Shown: positions 34,885 through 42,788 of the stretch, in pieces | Numbering within the stretch: the first letter of the stretch is position 1 | How the letters are laid out: the number at the start of each line of letters is the position of its first letter | Assembly (NCBI GenBank): GCA_016699835.1 | Contig: CP064987.1 | Span: 1-64,000 of the forward strand | Origin: Phycisphaerales bacterium | GTDB taxonomy: Bacteria; Planctomycetota; Phycisphaerae; Phycisphaerales; UBA1924 | DNA length: 64,000 nucleotides | Direction: 5' to 3' | Position numbers and translations under genes: made by a program | Notes under the pieces: generated by a model | What the model saw: only the letters and a program-made list of their open reading frames with translations | The model's database searches: none | What the model was told of the DNA's origin: nothing

Positions 34885-34900
34885 ACTGCGGGGGAGTATA
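34882..34900 (-). promoter_or_regulatory. CsoR-type operator of the long efflux operon
   Basis: Inverted repeat ATACT/AGTAT separated by 7 nt (GCGGGGG), the same geometry as the box at 13905-13923. It overlaps the -10, the likely transcription start and the ATG of the first gene. This predicts that CsoR controls both the copA operon and the efflux operon. Confidence 0.72.
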
Positions 34901-34924
34901 TCGGTCTTCCAAGGAGTACGTCAA
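34895..34924 (-). promoter_or_regulatory. sigma70-type promoter of the long efflux operon
   Basis: On the minus strand -35 TTGACG (34919-34924), an 18-bp spacer, -10 TATACT (34895-34900). Both hexamers are close to consensus. Ten nucleotides separate the -10 from the ATG at 34884. Confidence 0.75.
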
Positions 34925-34929
34925 CAGCC

Positions 34930-35258
34930 TGTGCCAAGTTCGATGGCCAGAACAAAAACGCGGCCTCAGAGCCATCGACTCGTCCTGACACTACCACGCC
35001 GTGGCTAGGGCAGAACGTCCTTCGAGCGGCGGTACGTCGGCGATAAAGCGGGACCGGGTCTGATCGCTCGGTTGTCAACCAATACGACTACGTGGCGCTG
35101 CAAGTCCACCGACGTACTTCCACCCGGCGGTCGGGGAGGAAAAGTCCAAGCCCGACACAGCTACCCATCTCGGGGCGGCGCATCTCTTTGCCGGGACGTG
35201 GGTAGAAGCCAATCGCGGCCGCCACGCTCGCTTATGGCATGACAACTCAGGTTACTGA
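34930..35258 (+). pseudogene. decayed GT32 glycosyltransferase fragment
   Basis: Translating 35021-35258 in two frames reproduces the C-terminal part of the intact GT32 at 9684-10358: FERRYVGDKAGPGLIAR, NQYDYVAL, YFHPAVGEEKS and HLFAGTWVEANR against FERRYVGDQAGPGLLAR, TQYDDIAL, YFHPTVGESKS and HLFAGTWVEENR. At least one frameshift and small deletions break it, and there is no N-terminal half. Weaker similarity extends up to about 34930. Like the intact copy it ends just at the 3' end of a convergent metal gene. It shows that a longer array of GT32 copies, or the phage module itself, once stood here. Confidence 0.8.
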
Positions 35259-36220
35259 TGCACGTACATCGCTGTCGCATTGACCACCAGCGACTTGCCG
35301 TCGGAGGCGGCGACCTTGCCGACGACAACGACCTCGGACAGTTCCTTCAGTCCGCGACGGCCCTTCATATCCGTCCTCAGAATCTGGCCTTTGGCGTCCA
35401 CGATCTGCACCGTCACCGAGTTCGCCAGGATGTCCGCCTTGGTCTCGCAGCAGTAGTCCCAGGGCTTTGAGCACTTGTCGTCGGGGTTCTCGTTGCAGGC
35501 CTTCAACCCGCGTCCCATGAGGGTGAGCACGGTGCGCCCCGCGACGAACGGCTCCTTGCTGCCGCCAATGCGCCCACGCAGCACGACCTCCTCGCCGACC
35601 TTGGGAGCGGTGGCCGCCTTGCGGACTTCCGAAACGTCCTTGGCGTTCTCCGGCTGCGTGCTGACGAACAGGCCCGTGGGCAACGCGGCTTTGGGAACGT
35701 GCACGGACGTCGCGGTCAGCACGAGCGCGTCGGTCCCGTTGGCGGTCTCGACCTTGCCCGTGACGAAGACTTCCGCGCCCGGCTTGAGCCCGTGCTCGCC
35801 GCTGAGACCAAATCGCGCCGGCTTGCCGTTCGCATCGACGATCTGCACCGTGGCCCGGCCTTCGGCGGGAATGTCGCACGCGGTGTCGGGCAGTTTGTCG
35901 CTGGGCGGGCAGCACCCCTTGCGCGTCGTCTCGTCCACCAGCGTGAACATCGCGCGATTCTCGACGAACGCGTCCTTCGACATCGCCACGTTCCCGCGCA
36001 CGGTGATCGTCTCGCCCACCTTGGCCGACTTCATCGCCGCGGTGATCTCCAGCGCATTCGCGGGCAATTCCGTCTTGAGCAGCCTCTTCACGTCACCCGC
36101 GCTCTTGACCTGCGCCTGCGCAGCCTGCGGCAGCATCACCACCGCCGCGCCGCCCAGCAGCGCCGCCGCCAGCGTCATCGTGCGGACCACACTCGTCATC
36201 TTCGTCATCATGGTTGTCAC
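35252..36220 (-). CDS. secreted protein with tandem OB-fold-like repeats
   Basis: 322 residues from GTG 36220 (AAGGAG 7 nt upstream; the ORF's upstream ATG has none). Signal peptide with hydrophobic core (ALLGGAAVVMLPQAAQAQ), then two homologous modules of about 110 residues, each with KVGE..., a strand-rich VTVRGNVAMS/VVLRGRIGGS segment, a CCPPSD/CSKPW-CC disulphide-type cluster, VQIVDA.GK and LVVTATSV/LVVNATAM. The repeats show internal duplication of a small beta-barrel, perhaps OB-fold. Last gene of the ABC operon; periplasmic binding of an ion or substrate is inferred only from position. Confidence 0.65.
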   Translation of the reverse strand: MTTMMTKMTSVVRTMTLAAALLGGAAVVMLPQAAQAQVKSAGDVKRLLKTELPANALEITAAMKSAKVGETITVRGNVAMSKDAFVENRAMFTLVDETTRKGCCPPSDKLPDTACDIPAEGRATVQIVDANGKPARFGLSGEHGLKPGAEVFVTGKVETANGTDALVLTATSVHVPKAALPTGLFVSTQPENAKDVSEVRKAATAPKVGEEVVLRGRIGGSKEPFVAGRTVLTLMGRGLKACNENPDDKCSKPWDYCCETKADILANSVTVQIVDAKGQILRTDMKGRRGLKELSEVVVVGKVAASDGKSLVVNATAMYVHQ

Positions 36221-36295
36221 GTCGAAACTCCTTGAACAGATTGCAGCACTCTCTTCGCCGCGCGGCACACGCCGCGACAGCGCACACGTCCATCA

Positions 36296-37558
36296 TCACA
36301 CCGCCTTGAGCGCGACGGGGATCGTCGGCCTCAGGCAACGAATCGCCGGGGGCAACGCGCCCACGACGCCAAGGGCCAGGCCCGTCAGCAGCCCCAGCCC
36401 GATCACCGTCTCATCAATCTTCAGTCCAAACGCCCCCATCGAGAACCGCACCGCCAGCCCGTCGAGCAGAAACACGCCGATCGCGCACGCGATGAGCCCG
36501 CCCGCCGCCGTCGCCAGCGTCGATTCCTGGATCATCGACCACACGATCGCCAGCCGCCGATAGCCGATGGACTGCAGCGTGCCCAGTTCGCGGATGCGCG
36601 ACGCGAACGCGGCGTACATCGTGTTCAGCCCGCCAAACAGCCCGCCGACGGCGATCAGCCCCGCCGTCACCCACGCGACGATCTTGATCGGCCCAAAGAA
36701 ACTCGCTAGTTTGCCGTAGTACTCGCGCTCGGTCATGGGCACGAGTTCCAGGTCCGGCCGCGTCTTCGTGAAGGCCGCGATGTCGCCAAAGTCGGCCCCT
36801 TCACCCGTCGCCTCGTTGTACGGATCGAGCGTGAGGACGACGCATGAGATGGTCTCGCGTTTGGTGGCAGTCATGAGGTCCGCCAAGGGCAGCCAGACCT
36901 CCGCCTCGACCACCGTCCCCGGCGCGCCGAAGCGCCCGACAATCTTCCAGGGTCTACCGTCGATGATGATCGCCTTGCCGACCTGCAAGTCGATCTCAGC
37001 AGCCCCCAGCACAGTCGCCGCCATCCGCCCAACCATGACTTCATCGGCTCCGGAGACTGGCCAACGTCCCTCGGTGAGCGACACCGACTCGTGGACGAGT
37101 GCCGCGGCGGGGGTGATTCCACGCATCATGACCTGTCTTCCCTTCGGCTTGGGCATCGAGGCAGCGCTCGAACCCTGAGCGACTGCTGCCTGTGCTCCGC
37201 TTGGTGGGTTCGTCGTGCTCGCCGTGGCACCCACTCGGACAGGCAGCATGACGTGGACCTCGGGCGAGACGTACGCGACGCCCGCCCGCGTGCGGACGCC
37301 CGCGACGCTCGCCGCGAGCACGCCCGGCACGCCCGCCTCGATCTCCGAACGCTCGACGCTCTCCTCGCTACCCGCGCCCATGAGGATGACGTTGTGCTCG
37401 CCGCCGGTCGCGCGCAGCGCCGTGCTCATGCCGCTGACAAACCCGCCCGCGACCAAAATGAGCAGCACCACCATCGCCGACCCGGCGACGGAGAGGAACA
37501 GCCGCGAGGGCGAGCGCCCCAAGTTGCGGACGGCATAGGCAAAGGGAAGAAGTCTCAT
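36296..37558 (-). CDS. FtsX/MacB-type ABC permease, second
   Basis: 420 residues from ATG 37558 (AAAGGA upstream). Four membrane helices typical of MacB/LolE-type permeases: an N-terminal helix (LFLSVAGSAMVVLLILVAGG), a large periplasmic domain, then three C-terminal helices (IVAWVTAGLIAVGGLFGGLN, AAGGLIACAIGVFLL, GLLTGLALGVVGALPP). Encoded after another permease and an ATPase, so the pair probably forms a heterodimeric exporter. Confidence 0.85.
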   Translation of the reverse strand: MRLLPFAYAVRNLGRSPSRLFLSVAGSAMVVLLILVAGGFVSGMSTALRATGGEHNVILMGAGSEESVERSEIEAGVPGVLAASVAGVRTRAGVAYVSPEVHVMLPVRVGATASTTNPPSGAQAAVAQGSSAASMPKPKGRQVMMRGITPAAALVHESVSLTEGRWPVSGADEVMVGRMAATVLGAAEIDLQVGKAIIIDGRPWKIVGRFGAPGTVVEAEVWLPLADLMTATKRETISCVVLTLDPYNEATGEGADFGDIAAFTKTRPDLELVPMTEREYYGKLASFFGPIKIVAWVTAGLIAVGGLFGGLNTMYAAFASRIRELGTLQSIGYRRLAIVWSMIQESTLATAAGGLIACAIGVFLLDGLAVRFSMGAFGLKIDETVIGLGLLTGLALGVVGALPPAIRCLRPTIPVALKAV

Positions 37559-37569
37559 GGAGTCCTTTC

Positions 37570-38733
37570 TCACACCGCCCTGAAACAAGACGCAATCTCA
37601 CGCCGCCCGGCTCGCCACGCGGGCACGAGGCCGGCGACGATGCCCACGCCCGCCGAGATGACAAGGCCCAGGGCCATGACCGACCATGATGCGCTCACGC
37701 TGATGGACAGTCCTTCCTGCGAGAGCGAGAAGTTGCCGAAGTGGACGACCGCGAGGGCGATGCCCGTGCCCAGCGCACCCCCCAGCAAGCCGATGAGCAT
37801 CCCTTCGCTGACAATCAAGCGGGCGATAAGCCCAGAGCGGAACCCCAGCGTCTGGAGCACGGCGTGCTCCTTGATGCGGTCCTGCACGCTCAGCACGATG
37901 GCGTTGGCGACCAGCGCCAGCACCGCCGCGAGGCAGCCCCAGCCCAGCCACTGCGTGAACTTGACGATCTCGACGATGTCGGCCCCGGCCTGCGCGACGA
38001 AGGCCTTTTCGGGGCTGGTCATCGTCGGGTCGGCCTCGGCGCGAAACTCCGCGTCGATTGCCTCGGCCACCTGCTCCATCTTCGCCGGGTCATCGACGCG
38101 CACGGTGAACTGCGTGACGCTGCCAAGCCCGCCGCCCTTGCCCGCGGCCTGCTGAAGAAAGTCGAGGTGGACATAGGCCACGTTCTGGTCCTGGGCTTCG
38201 GGGGAGCGGATGATCCCCGCGACCGTGACGGTGATGCCCGAGGCGTCGAAGGACTCGCCGACCTTGAAGCCGCGCCGCGCGGCGAGCGTCTCGCCGACGA
38301 GGGCCGAGTCGGAGCGCTTCTCCCACTCGGCCACCGACCCGGCGATGAGTTGCCACTTGCTGGCCCAGCCCGTTGGCCCAACCAAGTCTTCTCGCGGCAC
38401 GCCCCGGAACGTGACGACATCCAGCGAGGCCCGGCAATTGTTCACGATGATCTTGACCGGCACCGCCGAGACGACGCCGGGGATCTTCTCGATCCGGTCC
38501 ACGTAGAACTGCGGCAAGCGGCTCGCGGCGGGGCAAAAACGGTTCTCGCGGTAAACTACCAGCGTGGTGTCGCCCGCAGCGGCCTGCGTCGATTGGCGCA
38601 CGCCCTCCTGCAGCGTCTGCACGGCGATGAACAGGAACATGGCCACGCCCACGCCCAGGAGCGTGAGGATGCTGCGGACGCGGTGCCGCCAGAGTTGCTT
38701 GACGACGACGGGAATGAACTTGGGGGCGATCAT
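37570..38733 (-). CDS. FtsX/MacB-type ABC permease, first
   Basis: 387 residues. N-terminal helix (LTLLGVGVAMFLFIAV), a periplasmic MacB domain with NNCRASLDVVTFRGV, then three helices (LGWGCLAAVLALVANAIVL, GMLIGLLGGALGTGIALAVV, VMALGLVISAGVGIVAG). Works with the ATPase whose gene ends 4 bp upstream and with the second permease. Typical substrates are lipids, peptides or siderophore-like compounds; the substrate here is unknown. Confidence 0.87.
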   Translation of the reverse strand: MIAPKFIPVVVKQLWRHRVRSILTLLGVGVAMFLFIAVQTLQEGVRQSTQAAAGDTTLVVYRENRFCPAASRLPQFYVDRIEKIPGVVSAVPVKIIVNNCRASLDVVTFRGVPREDLVGPTGWASKWQLIAGSVAEWEKRSDSALVGETLAARRGFKVGESFDASGITVTVAGIIRSPEAQDQNVAYVHLDFLQQAAGKGGGLGSVTQFTVRVDDPAKMEQVAEAIDAEFRAEADPTMTSPEKAFVAQAGADIVEIVKFTQWLGWGCLAAVLALVANAIVLSVQDRIKEHAVLQTLGFRSGLIARLIVSEGMLIGLLGGALGTGIALAVVHFGNFSLSQEGLSISVSASWSVMALGLVISAGVGIVAGLVPAWRAGRREIASCFRAV

Positions 38734-38736
38734 GGG

Positions 38737-39498
38737 TTACGACTCCTGCAACTGGTGCGCAGCGCGGCGGGCAATCAGCGTTTGGGCTTCGACCAGTCGG
38801 CCCTTCTCAAGGTGCAGCGTCCGCTTGGCGTAGGCGGCGCTCTTGGCGTCATGGGTCACGAGGATCAGGGTCTTGCCGAGGTCGTCGCAGAGCCGCGTCA
38901 TAAGGTCCATGATGGCGGCGGCGGACTCTTGATCCAGGTCGCCCGTCGGCTCGTCGCCGACGATGATGGTGGGGTCGGTGACGATGGCTCGCGCGATGGC
39001 GACCCTCTGCTCCTGGCCGCCCGAAAGTTGGCGCGGGTAGTGGTCGTGCCGATCGGCGATGCACACGAGCTGCAGCGCGGTCTGGACCTTCTCGTGGCGG
39101 TCCTTGGCCGAGAGCCGGTGGAGCAGCAGGGGCAGCTCGACGTTCTCATAGGCCGTCAGCACCGGCACGAGGTTGTAGAGCTGGAAGACGTAGCCCACGT
39201 GCGTGCTCCGCCAGTCGGCGAGCTTGCTCCGCGAGAGCGAAGCGATGTTGGTGCCACCGATGATGAGCTCGCCGCCGCTGGGACGGTCGATCCCGGCGAT
39301 GAGATTCAGCAGCGTGGTCTTACCGCTGCCCGAGGGGCCCATGAGCGCGAGGAAGTCGCCCGCGGGCACGTCAAGGTCGAGTTCCTGCAGCGGCGTGATG
39401 GTGTTGTCACCCTTCTTGTAGGTCTTGGTCAGGCGGCGGCACTGGATCAGCGGCGGGCCAGACGGGGAGGATCGATGATTCGTGTCGCTCGTGGTCAT
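38737..39498 (-). CDS. MacB/LolD-type ABC transporter ATPase
   Basis: 253 residues. Walker A GPSGSGKT (54-61), Q-loop region, signature LSGGQEQR, Walker B IIVGDEPTGDLD, His switch THD. It drives the two FtsX permeases encoded directly downstream. The adaptor upstream makes this a MacAB- or DevBCA-like tripartite system rather than LolCDE. Confidence 0.93.
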   Translation of the reverse strand: MTTSDTNHRSSPSGPPLIQCRRLTKTYKKGDNTITPLQELDLDVPAGDFLALMGPSGSGKTTLLNLIAGIDRPSGGELIIGGTNIASLSRSKLADWRSTHVGYVFQLYNLVPVLTAYENVELPLLLHRLSAKDRHEKVQTALQLVCIADRHDHYPRQLSGGQEQRVAIARAIVTDPTIIVGDEPTGDLDQESAAAIMDLMTRLCDDLGKTLILVTHDAKSAAYAKRTLHLEKGRLVEAQTLIARRAAHQLQES

Positions 39499-39552
39499 GG
39501 GTGAGTGCTTTCGTGCGGCGAACGTGTCGCCGGTGTGGTCTTGAATGATGCG

Positions 39553-41157
39553 TTACGGCGCGGTCGGACTGGGCGTTGCCGCTGCGGTGGTTCGTTCACC
39601 GAGGAGCTTGAGGCGAGTGCCGTCTTGGATGGCCGGAGGTTTGGGAGGGTCGAGAATGACGCGGTCGGTCAGGCGCAGGCCGCTGGTGACGGCGGTGAAC
39701 CCTTCGTCCGCCGAAGACGCGGTGGCGATGTCGCGCCGGCGCGCGACCGGGCTGCCGCTGCTGGTGTCCACGATCCAGACTTGGCCCTTGTCCTCACCCG
39801 TCGACGTCACGGCGGCGGTCGGCACCAGCAGCGTCATGTCGGCGCTATCCCCCTGACCGGACGTCGCGCCGCTGTGTTGGCCGCTCGCGCCGCTGTGCCG
39901 CGAGGCGAGCGCGGGCGCGTGGAGCTTGACGCGGGTCAGCATCTCGGGCTTGAGCACGGGAGAGGGCGCGTCGAGCGCGACCTTGAACTGCACGGTGTTG
40001 CGCTGGATGTTGGCCTCGTGCACGACCCTCGACACGACGCCGGTGAACGTCTGGTCCGCGAGCGCCTCGGTGCTGACCGTCGCCCGCGTACCGACGCCCA
40101 CCTTGGCGGCATCGGCCAAGGGCACATCGACTCGGACCTGCAACTTTGCGGGGTCGTAGATGCGCAGCACAGCCCCCGCCGTGCCAGACATGCCTCCGCC
40201 CGCGCCCGCTTCGCCAGACTTGGCCCCCATGCTGATCCGCGAGCCCGGCTCGACGAGCCGGGCCAGCACCACGCCGCTCGCGGGCGAGCGCACCTCCATT
40301 CGCTCCAGTCGCAGCCTGGCCTCGTCACGCATGACGTGTGAAGCGGCATGGGCAGACTCCGTCTGGGCAAGGGCCGCGCGGGCCTCGCTCACCATCTTCT
40401 CCGCCGTCCTGACCTTGGCGTCAAGCCCATCGAGGCGAATCTCCATCCTCCGGAACGTCCCTTCGCTGAGGCCCCCCGTCGCGACGAGGTCGCGCTTCCG
40501 CGTCACCTCGTCGCGCAATTCCGCGGCGGTGGTGCGTTCAACGTCGACCTGCGACTCGGCCGTCGCAAGGGCGGCACGGGCTCGCGCGACATCGGACTCG
40601 CGCTCCGCGATCACGGCATCGGTGGCCCGCACGGCCAGCCGCGCATCGTCATCGATCATGCGGGCGACCACCTGGCCGACTTCGACCCACTCCCCTTCGA
40701 GCACCAGCACCTCCCGCACCACGCCTTCGGCGAGCGCGGGCACGCTGATGGCGTATGGCGAGGGCTCGATCCAGCCCGGTGCCTGCACCGCAACCGCGCC
40801 GAGCGCGGCGGTGGATGGGGGCGACGACGCGGACGATGCGTCGGTCGGGTCCGCGCCCGTCGCTCCAGCGGCTGAATCCGTCTCGGGGCGAGGTGGTGCC
40901 GCCGCACTCCCCTTCGGGATGGCTGCGGCGACATAGACCTGCAGCCGAGGCTGGAGCGCATCCCGTGCGGCATACGCGAGGAGCCCGCCGGTGGCGAGCA
41001 GCACAGCGGCGGGCACGACAAGCCGCGTCGCCCATCGTGCTTTGGGGCGAGGGATGGACGTGGTCGCGCCAGCGCTCGCAGGCGGTAGTGCGGTTGAGAT
41101 GTCAGTTGGTTGCGCTACCCGTCTGAGGGTCCGCAGGTCGGTCTGCGTAGTGGCCAT
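39553..41157 (-). CDS. HlyD/MacA-type adaptor for the ABC exporter
   Basis: 534 residues from ATG 41157. A membrane anchor at about 43-60 (LVVPAAVLLATGGLLAYAA), barrel-sandwich with VVREVLVLEGEWVEVGQVVARM, a long coiled-coil hairpin (about 170-270), second half of the lipoyl domain, and a beta-barrel with a Gly/Ser/His-rich loop (RHSGASGQHSGATSGQ, residues 416-431). It would connect the inner-membrane permeases to an outer-membrane channel; no OMF is encoded in this operon, so a shared TolC-type channel is implied. Confidence 0.85.
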   Translation of the reverse strand: MATTQTDLRTLRRVAQPTDISTALPPASAGATTSIPRPKARWATRLVVPAAVLLATGGLLAYAARDALQPRLQVYVAAAIPKGSAAAPPRPETDSAAGATGADPTDASSASSPPSTAALGAVAVQAPGWIEPSPYAISVPALAEGVVREVLVLEGEWVEVGQVVARMIDDDARLAVRATDAVIAERESDVARARAALATAESQVDVERTTAAELRDEVTRKRDLVATGGLSEGTFRRMEIRLDGLDAKVRTAEKMVSEARAALAQTESAHAASHVMRDEARLRLERMEVRSPASGVVLARLVEPGSRISMGAKSGEAGAGGGMSGTAGAVLRIYDPAKLQVRVDVPLADAAKVGVGTRATVSTEALADQTFTGVVSRVVHEANIQRNTVQFKVALDAPSPVLKPEMLTRVKLHAPALASRHSGASGQHSGATSGQGDSADMTLLVPTAAVTSTGEDKGQVWIVDTSSGSPVARRRDIATASSADEGFTAVTSGLRLTDRVILDPPKPPAIQDGTRLKLLGERTTAAATPSPTAP

Positions 41158-41277
41158 ACATGGTTCCTGCATCGCGCCGAGTCCGGGCGCGCAACGTGAC
41201 GACGAACCTCGCGCCCGCGAACTGGAGTCGCTGCGTCAAGGACGATGCGGACGAAAACCGTCCGTTGCAGGATGGAA

Positions 41278-41748
41278 CTAGACGATCAGCGCGCAGTGCC
41301 ACCGCTGAGCATCGCGGTTGGCTCTGATGAATGGTGGATCAGACCTCCACCGAGGCGGCAACTCAGCGGCCAGAGTGTCATTCGGCAGAAGATCCCACAG
41401 GATCGCGAGAGCACCCGTTGCCAGAGCGTTCCATTGCTGGTCGATTGAGGGCAGCCGGGAATCCACAGTGAGACCTGCGCCGCCCGAAGTCCCCTGGCAT
41501 GTTGGACATGAAGGGCACTGGCCCGGTGGAGGCGTTTGCTCATCGTCACCAGGGTCGCCTGAACGATCGTGGGCCGAATCCTGTGCGGCTTCTCCATCGC
41601 AAGTGCCGCAGCACGATTTCAACTTCACCGCAGCCGCGTGCCGCCCGTCGCAAAGGCCTCCTGCAAACGCCGCCGCCTGGCAGCAGCACAGCGGCGTGAC
41701 GACGCCGATGAGCAGAGCGACCAGTATGCGGAGGAGGGGGTGTTTCAC
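41278..41748 (-). CDS. Cys/His-rich exported leader protein, ABC operon
   Basis: 156 residues from GTG 41748; the ORF is open further upstream to 42270, but the extra part runs through the promoter and the divergent gene and looks non-coding. Export segment (LLRILVALLIGVVTPL) followed by CCC at 21-23, then SCCGTC, CPSCPTC in the middle, a hydrophobic ALAILWDLL segment and a C-terminal WHCALIV. Length, CCC position and the HCALIV end match the paralogue at 34411-34884. First gene of the ABC exporter operon; function unknown. Confidence 0.68.
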   Translation of the reverse strand: MKHPLLRILVALLIGVVTPLCCCQAAAFAGGLCDGRHAAAVKLKSCCGTCDGEAAQDSAHDRSGDPGDDEQTPPPGQCPSCPTCQGTSGGAGLTVDSRLPSIDQQWNALATGALAILWDLLPNDTLAAELPPRWRSDPPFIRANRDAQRWHCALIV

Positions 41749-41758
41749 GGAGGTGATA

Positions 41759-41788
41759 GGTATATCGGCAGGAGAGCCGATCTGTTCA
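41759..41788 (-). promoter_or_regulatory. promoter of the ABC-operon leader protein
   Basis: Minus-strand -35 TGAACA (41783-41788), 18-bp spacer, -10 TATACC (41759-41764). Exactly 10 nt separate the -10 from the GTG, the same distance as for the paralogue at 34884, and the two share CCGATATAC around the -10. No CsoR-type box is present here. Confidence 0.6.
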
Positions 41789-42052
41789 TTGTACGCCCGA
41801 GCCGCGCTACCGTTCACATTGGTCACGCGACCTGACCCTTCCGTAACCCGAACAGTGAGGGCGTGTTGCCGCACTCGGGTATGCTTTGCGTTGGCTATGG
41901 CAACGGCCGATACTCGCTGAAGGACTGCCCGTGAACTCAGCTGTTCGGAGCTCGGCCCGCAGGATGTCCTTCGGCTGAACCGGTCATCAGCACACAGATT
42001 TAGTGGATATGGTGGTTCAGATGAGTGCTCGCAAAGACCGATAGTCGATTCG
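41789..42052. other. divergent intergenic region, no gene seen
   Basis: The 349 bp between the GTG at 41748 and the ATG at 42098 hold two divergent promoters at their ends. The middle has no convincing ORF (the long minus-strand ORF here lacks a plausible start and domain), no box like the CsoR operator, and no RNA gene that I can support. Confidence 0.5.
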
Positions 42053-42081
42053 TGAACTTTCGGGCGCGAATCCCGTATACT
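42053..42081 (+). promoter_or_regulatory. candidate promoter of the Czc operon
   Basis: Plus-strand -35-like TGAACT (42053-42058), 17-bp spacer, -10 TATACT (42076-42081). The ATG follows 16 nt after the -10 with no Shine-Dalgarno, so the leader is very short, as in the two minus-strand paralogues. The -35 is weak. Confidence 0.45.
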
Positions 42082-42097
42082 GTCCATCCGAACCCCA

Positions 42098-42550
42098 ATG
42101 CACCAGCCATTGCGACATCGCCTGATCACGCTCCTCTGTCTCGTGGCCTTTGGCCTCGGGCAGGTGCTGTTCACATCGATGGGTGTTCGGTGCACAGACG
42201 CTTCGGGCGAGAGCCGCATTGAGCTCGCGTGCCTGAAATCTTCAAGCGGCGCGTGCCTGACCCCCTGCATCGATGCGTCGGATCACGTGGTGGACGAAGA
42301 TCACTCGTCCGACCCGATCGTCCCGACGCCGTGTGAGGACGAACCGCTCGGCTCACAGGTTTCTGGGGCCAAGGTGATTCCGTCGAGCGTTTCGCTGGAC
42401 CCGGTCCTCAAGGCTGTGGTCGCGGCTGTGCTCTGGAACGTTTGGTCCGTTGACGGTGACCAACCCGTACGGTTTGCCGCCTCGGTGCCCGATCGCGAGC
42501 GTCCGCCGGATTCCCTGGCGCGTCTTCGCACGATCATCCTCGTCATCTAG
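42098..42550 (+). CDS. Cys-rich exported leader protein, Czc operon
   Basis: 150 residues. Export segment (LITLLCLVAFGLGQVLF), a Cys-containing middle (VRCTDASG, LACLKSSSGACLTPC, TPCEDEP) with His-Val-Val/DEDHSSD, a hydrophobic VVAAVLWNVW segment aligned with the AILNW and AILW segments of the paralogues, and a hydrophobic C-terminus LRTIILVI. It shares the architecture but not the exact CCC or HCALIV of the other two. First gene of the Czc-type operon; a hairpin terminator follows, so partial read-through into the pump genes is likely. Confidence 0.6.
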   Translation: MHQPLRHRLITLLCLVAFGLGQVLFTSMGVRCTDASGESRIELACLKSSSGACLTPCIDASDHVVDEDHSSDPIVPTPCEDEPLGSQVSGAKVIPSSVSLDPVLKAVVAAVLWNVWSVDGDQPVRFAASVPDRERPPDSLARLRTIILVI

Positions 42551-42560
42551 TTGTGCATAG

Positions 42561-42599
42561 CTCGATCTCCTCTGCCTTTCTCAGGGCGAGGTGATCGAG
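42561..42599 (+). terminator. hairpin after the leader-protein gene
   Basis: Imperfect stem of about 16 bp (CTCGATC...GATCGAG outer arms, inner CCTC/GAGG) around a TTTCTCA-type loop, ending before TTGTC. The short T run makes it a weak or attenuating terminator, positioned between the leader gene and the OMF gene. Confidence 0.5.
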
Positions 42600-42788
42600 T
42601 TGTCATTGCGCACCGGCATGCGCGGTCATTGCACCGCGCGCCCACCTCGCCCTCTGCGCGGCGAGCCTCAAACTCTGCAGTCCTGACCTCGTGACCAGCC
42701 ACGGTCCGGAGCCGCATCGGCCTCGGATCGCGGCGAGCCGCGCGGTGCCAAGGGCATTTCGAACCCTCGTGCTATGCAAAGGCGACTC

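Noticed and set aside
41749..42270. N-terminal extension of the minus-strand ORF at 41278
   Set aside because: It runs through the promoter and across the divergent gene, has no domain, and the GTG at 41748 matches the length and geometry of its paralogue.
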